The notes under the pieces were generated by a model. The model was not told where the DNA came from. It saw only the letters and a program-made list of their open reading frames with translations, and made no database searches. A DNA stretch of 6,177 nucleotides from Ruminococcus sp. UBA3800 (GTDB lineage: Bacteria; Bacillota; Clostridia; Oscillospirales; Ruminococcaceae). Below, piece by piece: positions 6,013 through 6,177 of the stretch. The translations under genes were made by a program, and so were the position numbers. The DNA is taken from contig DFEO01000016.1 in the NCBI GenBank assembly GCA_002368715.1, positions 1 to 6,177 on the forward strand, given 5' to 3'. Positions within the stretch are counted from its first letter, which is position 1; each line of letters opens with the position of its first letter.

Positions 6013-6177
6013 TTATTTCTTGCTGTTCAGCTCTTTCTCATGCTGCTCCAGAAGCTTCTGTATGTCGATACCGTTTATCTTCAGACCGTCTATCTTGCAG
6101 TCTGTGATCTCAACGTCCGTCAGGTCGCAGTGGATGAACTGGGAATTCTTGAGCACAGGGTTCTTGAACTCAACATT
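6013..6177 (-). CDS. C-terminal fragment of a probable pentapeptide-repeat-like protein (5' end beyond window)
   Basis: Fifty-four codons plus TAA are visible, open to the right edge. The visible part begins NVEFKNPVLKNSQFIHCDLT and continues with VEITDCKIDGLKING. Its alternating five-residue rhythm of F/L/V/I at the centre positions (SQFIHCDLTDVEITDCKIDGLKI) resembles the degenerate end of a right-handed pentapeptide-repeat helix. A short capping helix follows (DIQKLLEQHEKELNSKK). Such proteins are usually soluble and of unknown role. Because only the end is present, the family call is tentative, though the reading frame is clearly coding. It lies upstream of the arg block on the same strand, separated by the hairpin gap, so it may belong to another transcription unit. 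Confidence 0.6.
   Translation of the reverse strand, partial: NVEFKNPVLKNSQFIHCDLTDVEITDCKIDGLKINGIDIQKLLEQHEKELNSKK

Noticed and set aside
1..6177. Search for CRISPR arrays, insertion sequences, tRNA genes, attachment sites or direct repeats
   Set aside because: No spaced repeats, transposase motifs, cloverleaf-like sequence or terminal inverted repeats were seen. The window is nearly all coding on one strand.

Overview
The window is a dense block of genes that all run leftward (minus strand). It looks like part of an arginine-biosynthesis locus from a Gram-positive anaerobe of the Clostridia, most likely a Ruminococcus-like member of the Oscillospiraceae. This assignment is an inference from three things: middling GC with free use of ATA and AGA/AGG codons, strong purine-rich ribosome binding sites with very short or overlapping gene junctions, and the kind of lipoprotein and membrane proteins present. 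No ribosomal RNA or other firm taxonomic marker is in the window.

In transcription order (right to left) the window holds: the last 54 codons of a probable pentapeptide-repeat-like protein (6013-6177); a 78-base gap carrying a long imperfect hairpin (5956-6003); an unrecognised four-helix membrane protein of 193 residues (5353-5934); argH, argininosuccinate lyase (3953-5332); a second unrecognised four-helix membrane protein of about 140 residues that overlaps the end of argH (3550-3972); argC, N-acetyl-gamma-glutamyl-phosphate reductase of the short 'type 2' form with a TTG start (2574-3521); a lipoprotein-type glycoside hydrolase family 3 beta-N-acetylhexosaminidase (1261-2574); and argJ, glutamate N-acetyltransferase, which lacks only its last few codons at the left edge (1-1251).

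From the 193-residue membrane protein to argJ no junction exceeds about 28 bases. Three are very close: a 20-base overlap at argH/membrane protein, a TAATG overlap at argC/hydrolase, and a 9-base gap at hydrolase/argJ with the argJ ribosome binding site lying over the hydrolase stop codon. The block is therefore very likely one transcription unit. ArgJ makes N-acetylglutamate and releases ornithine from N-acetylornithine. ArgC reduces the phosphorylated acetylglutamate intermediate. ArgH carries out the last step to arginine. The kinase (argB) and aminotransferase (argD) are not in view and probably lie beyond the left edge. No promoter, ArgR operator, T-box or riboswitch could be recognised, so the main promoter is probably to the right of the window.

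The core genes are ordinary. The points worth a second look are the cell-wall hydrolase lipoprotein locked between argC and argJ, the two unknown membrane proteins flanking argH, the start-codon decisions for argC and the small membrane protein, and the hairpin at 5956-6003. I see no evidence of a new defence, mobile or RNA-guided system here.
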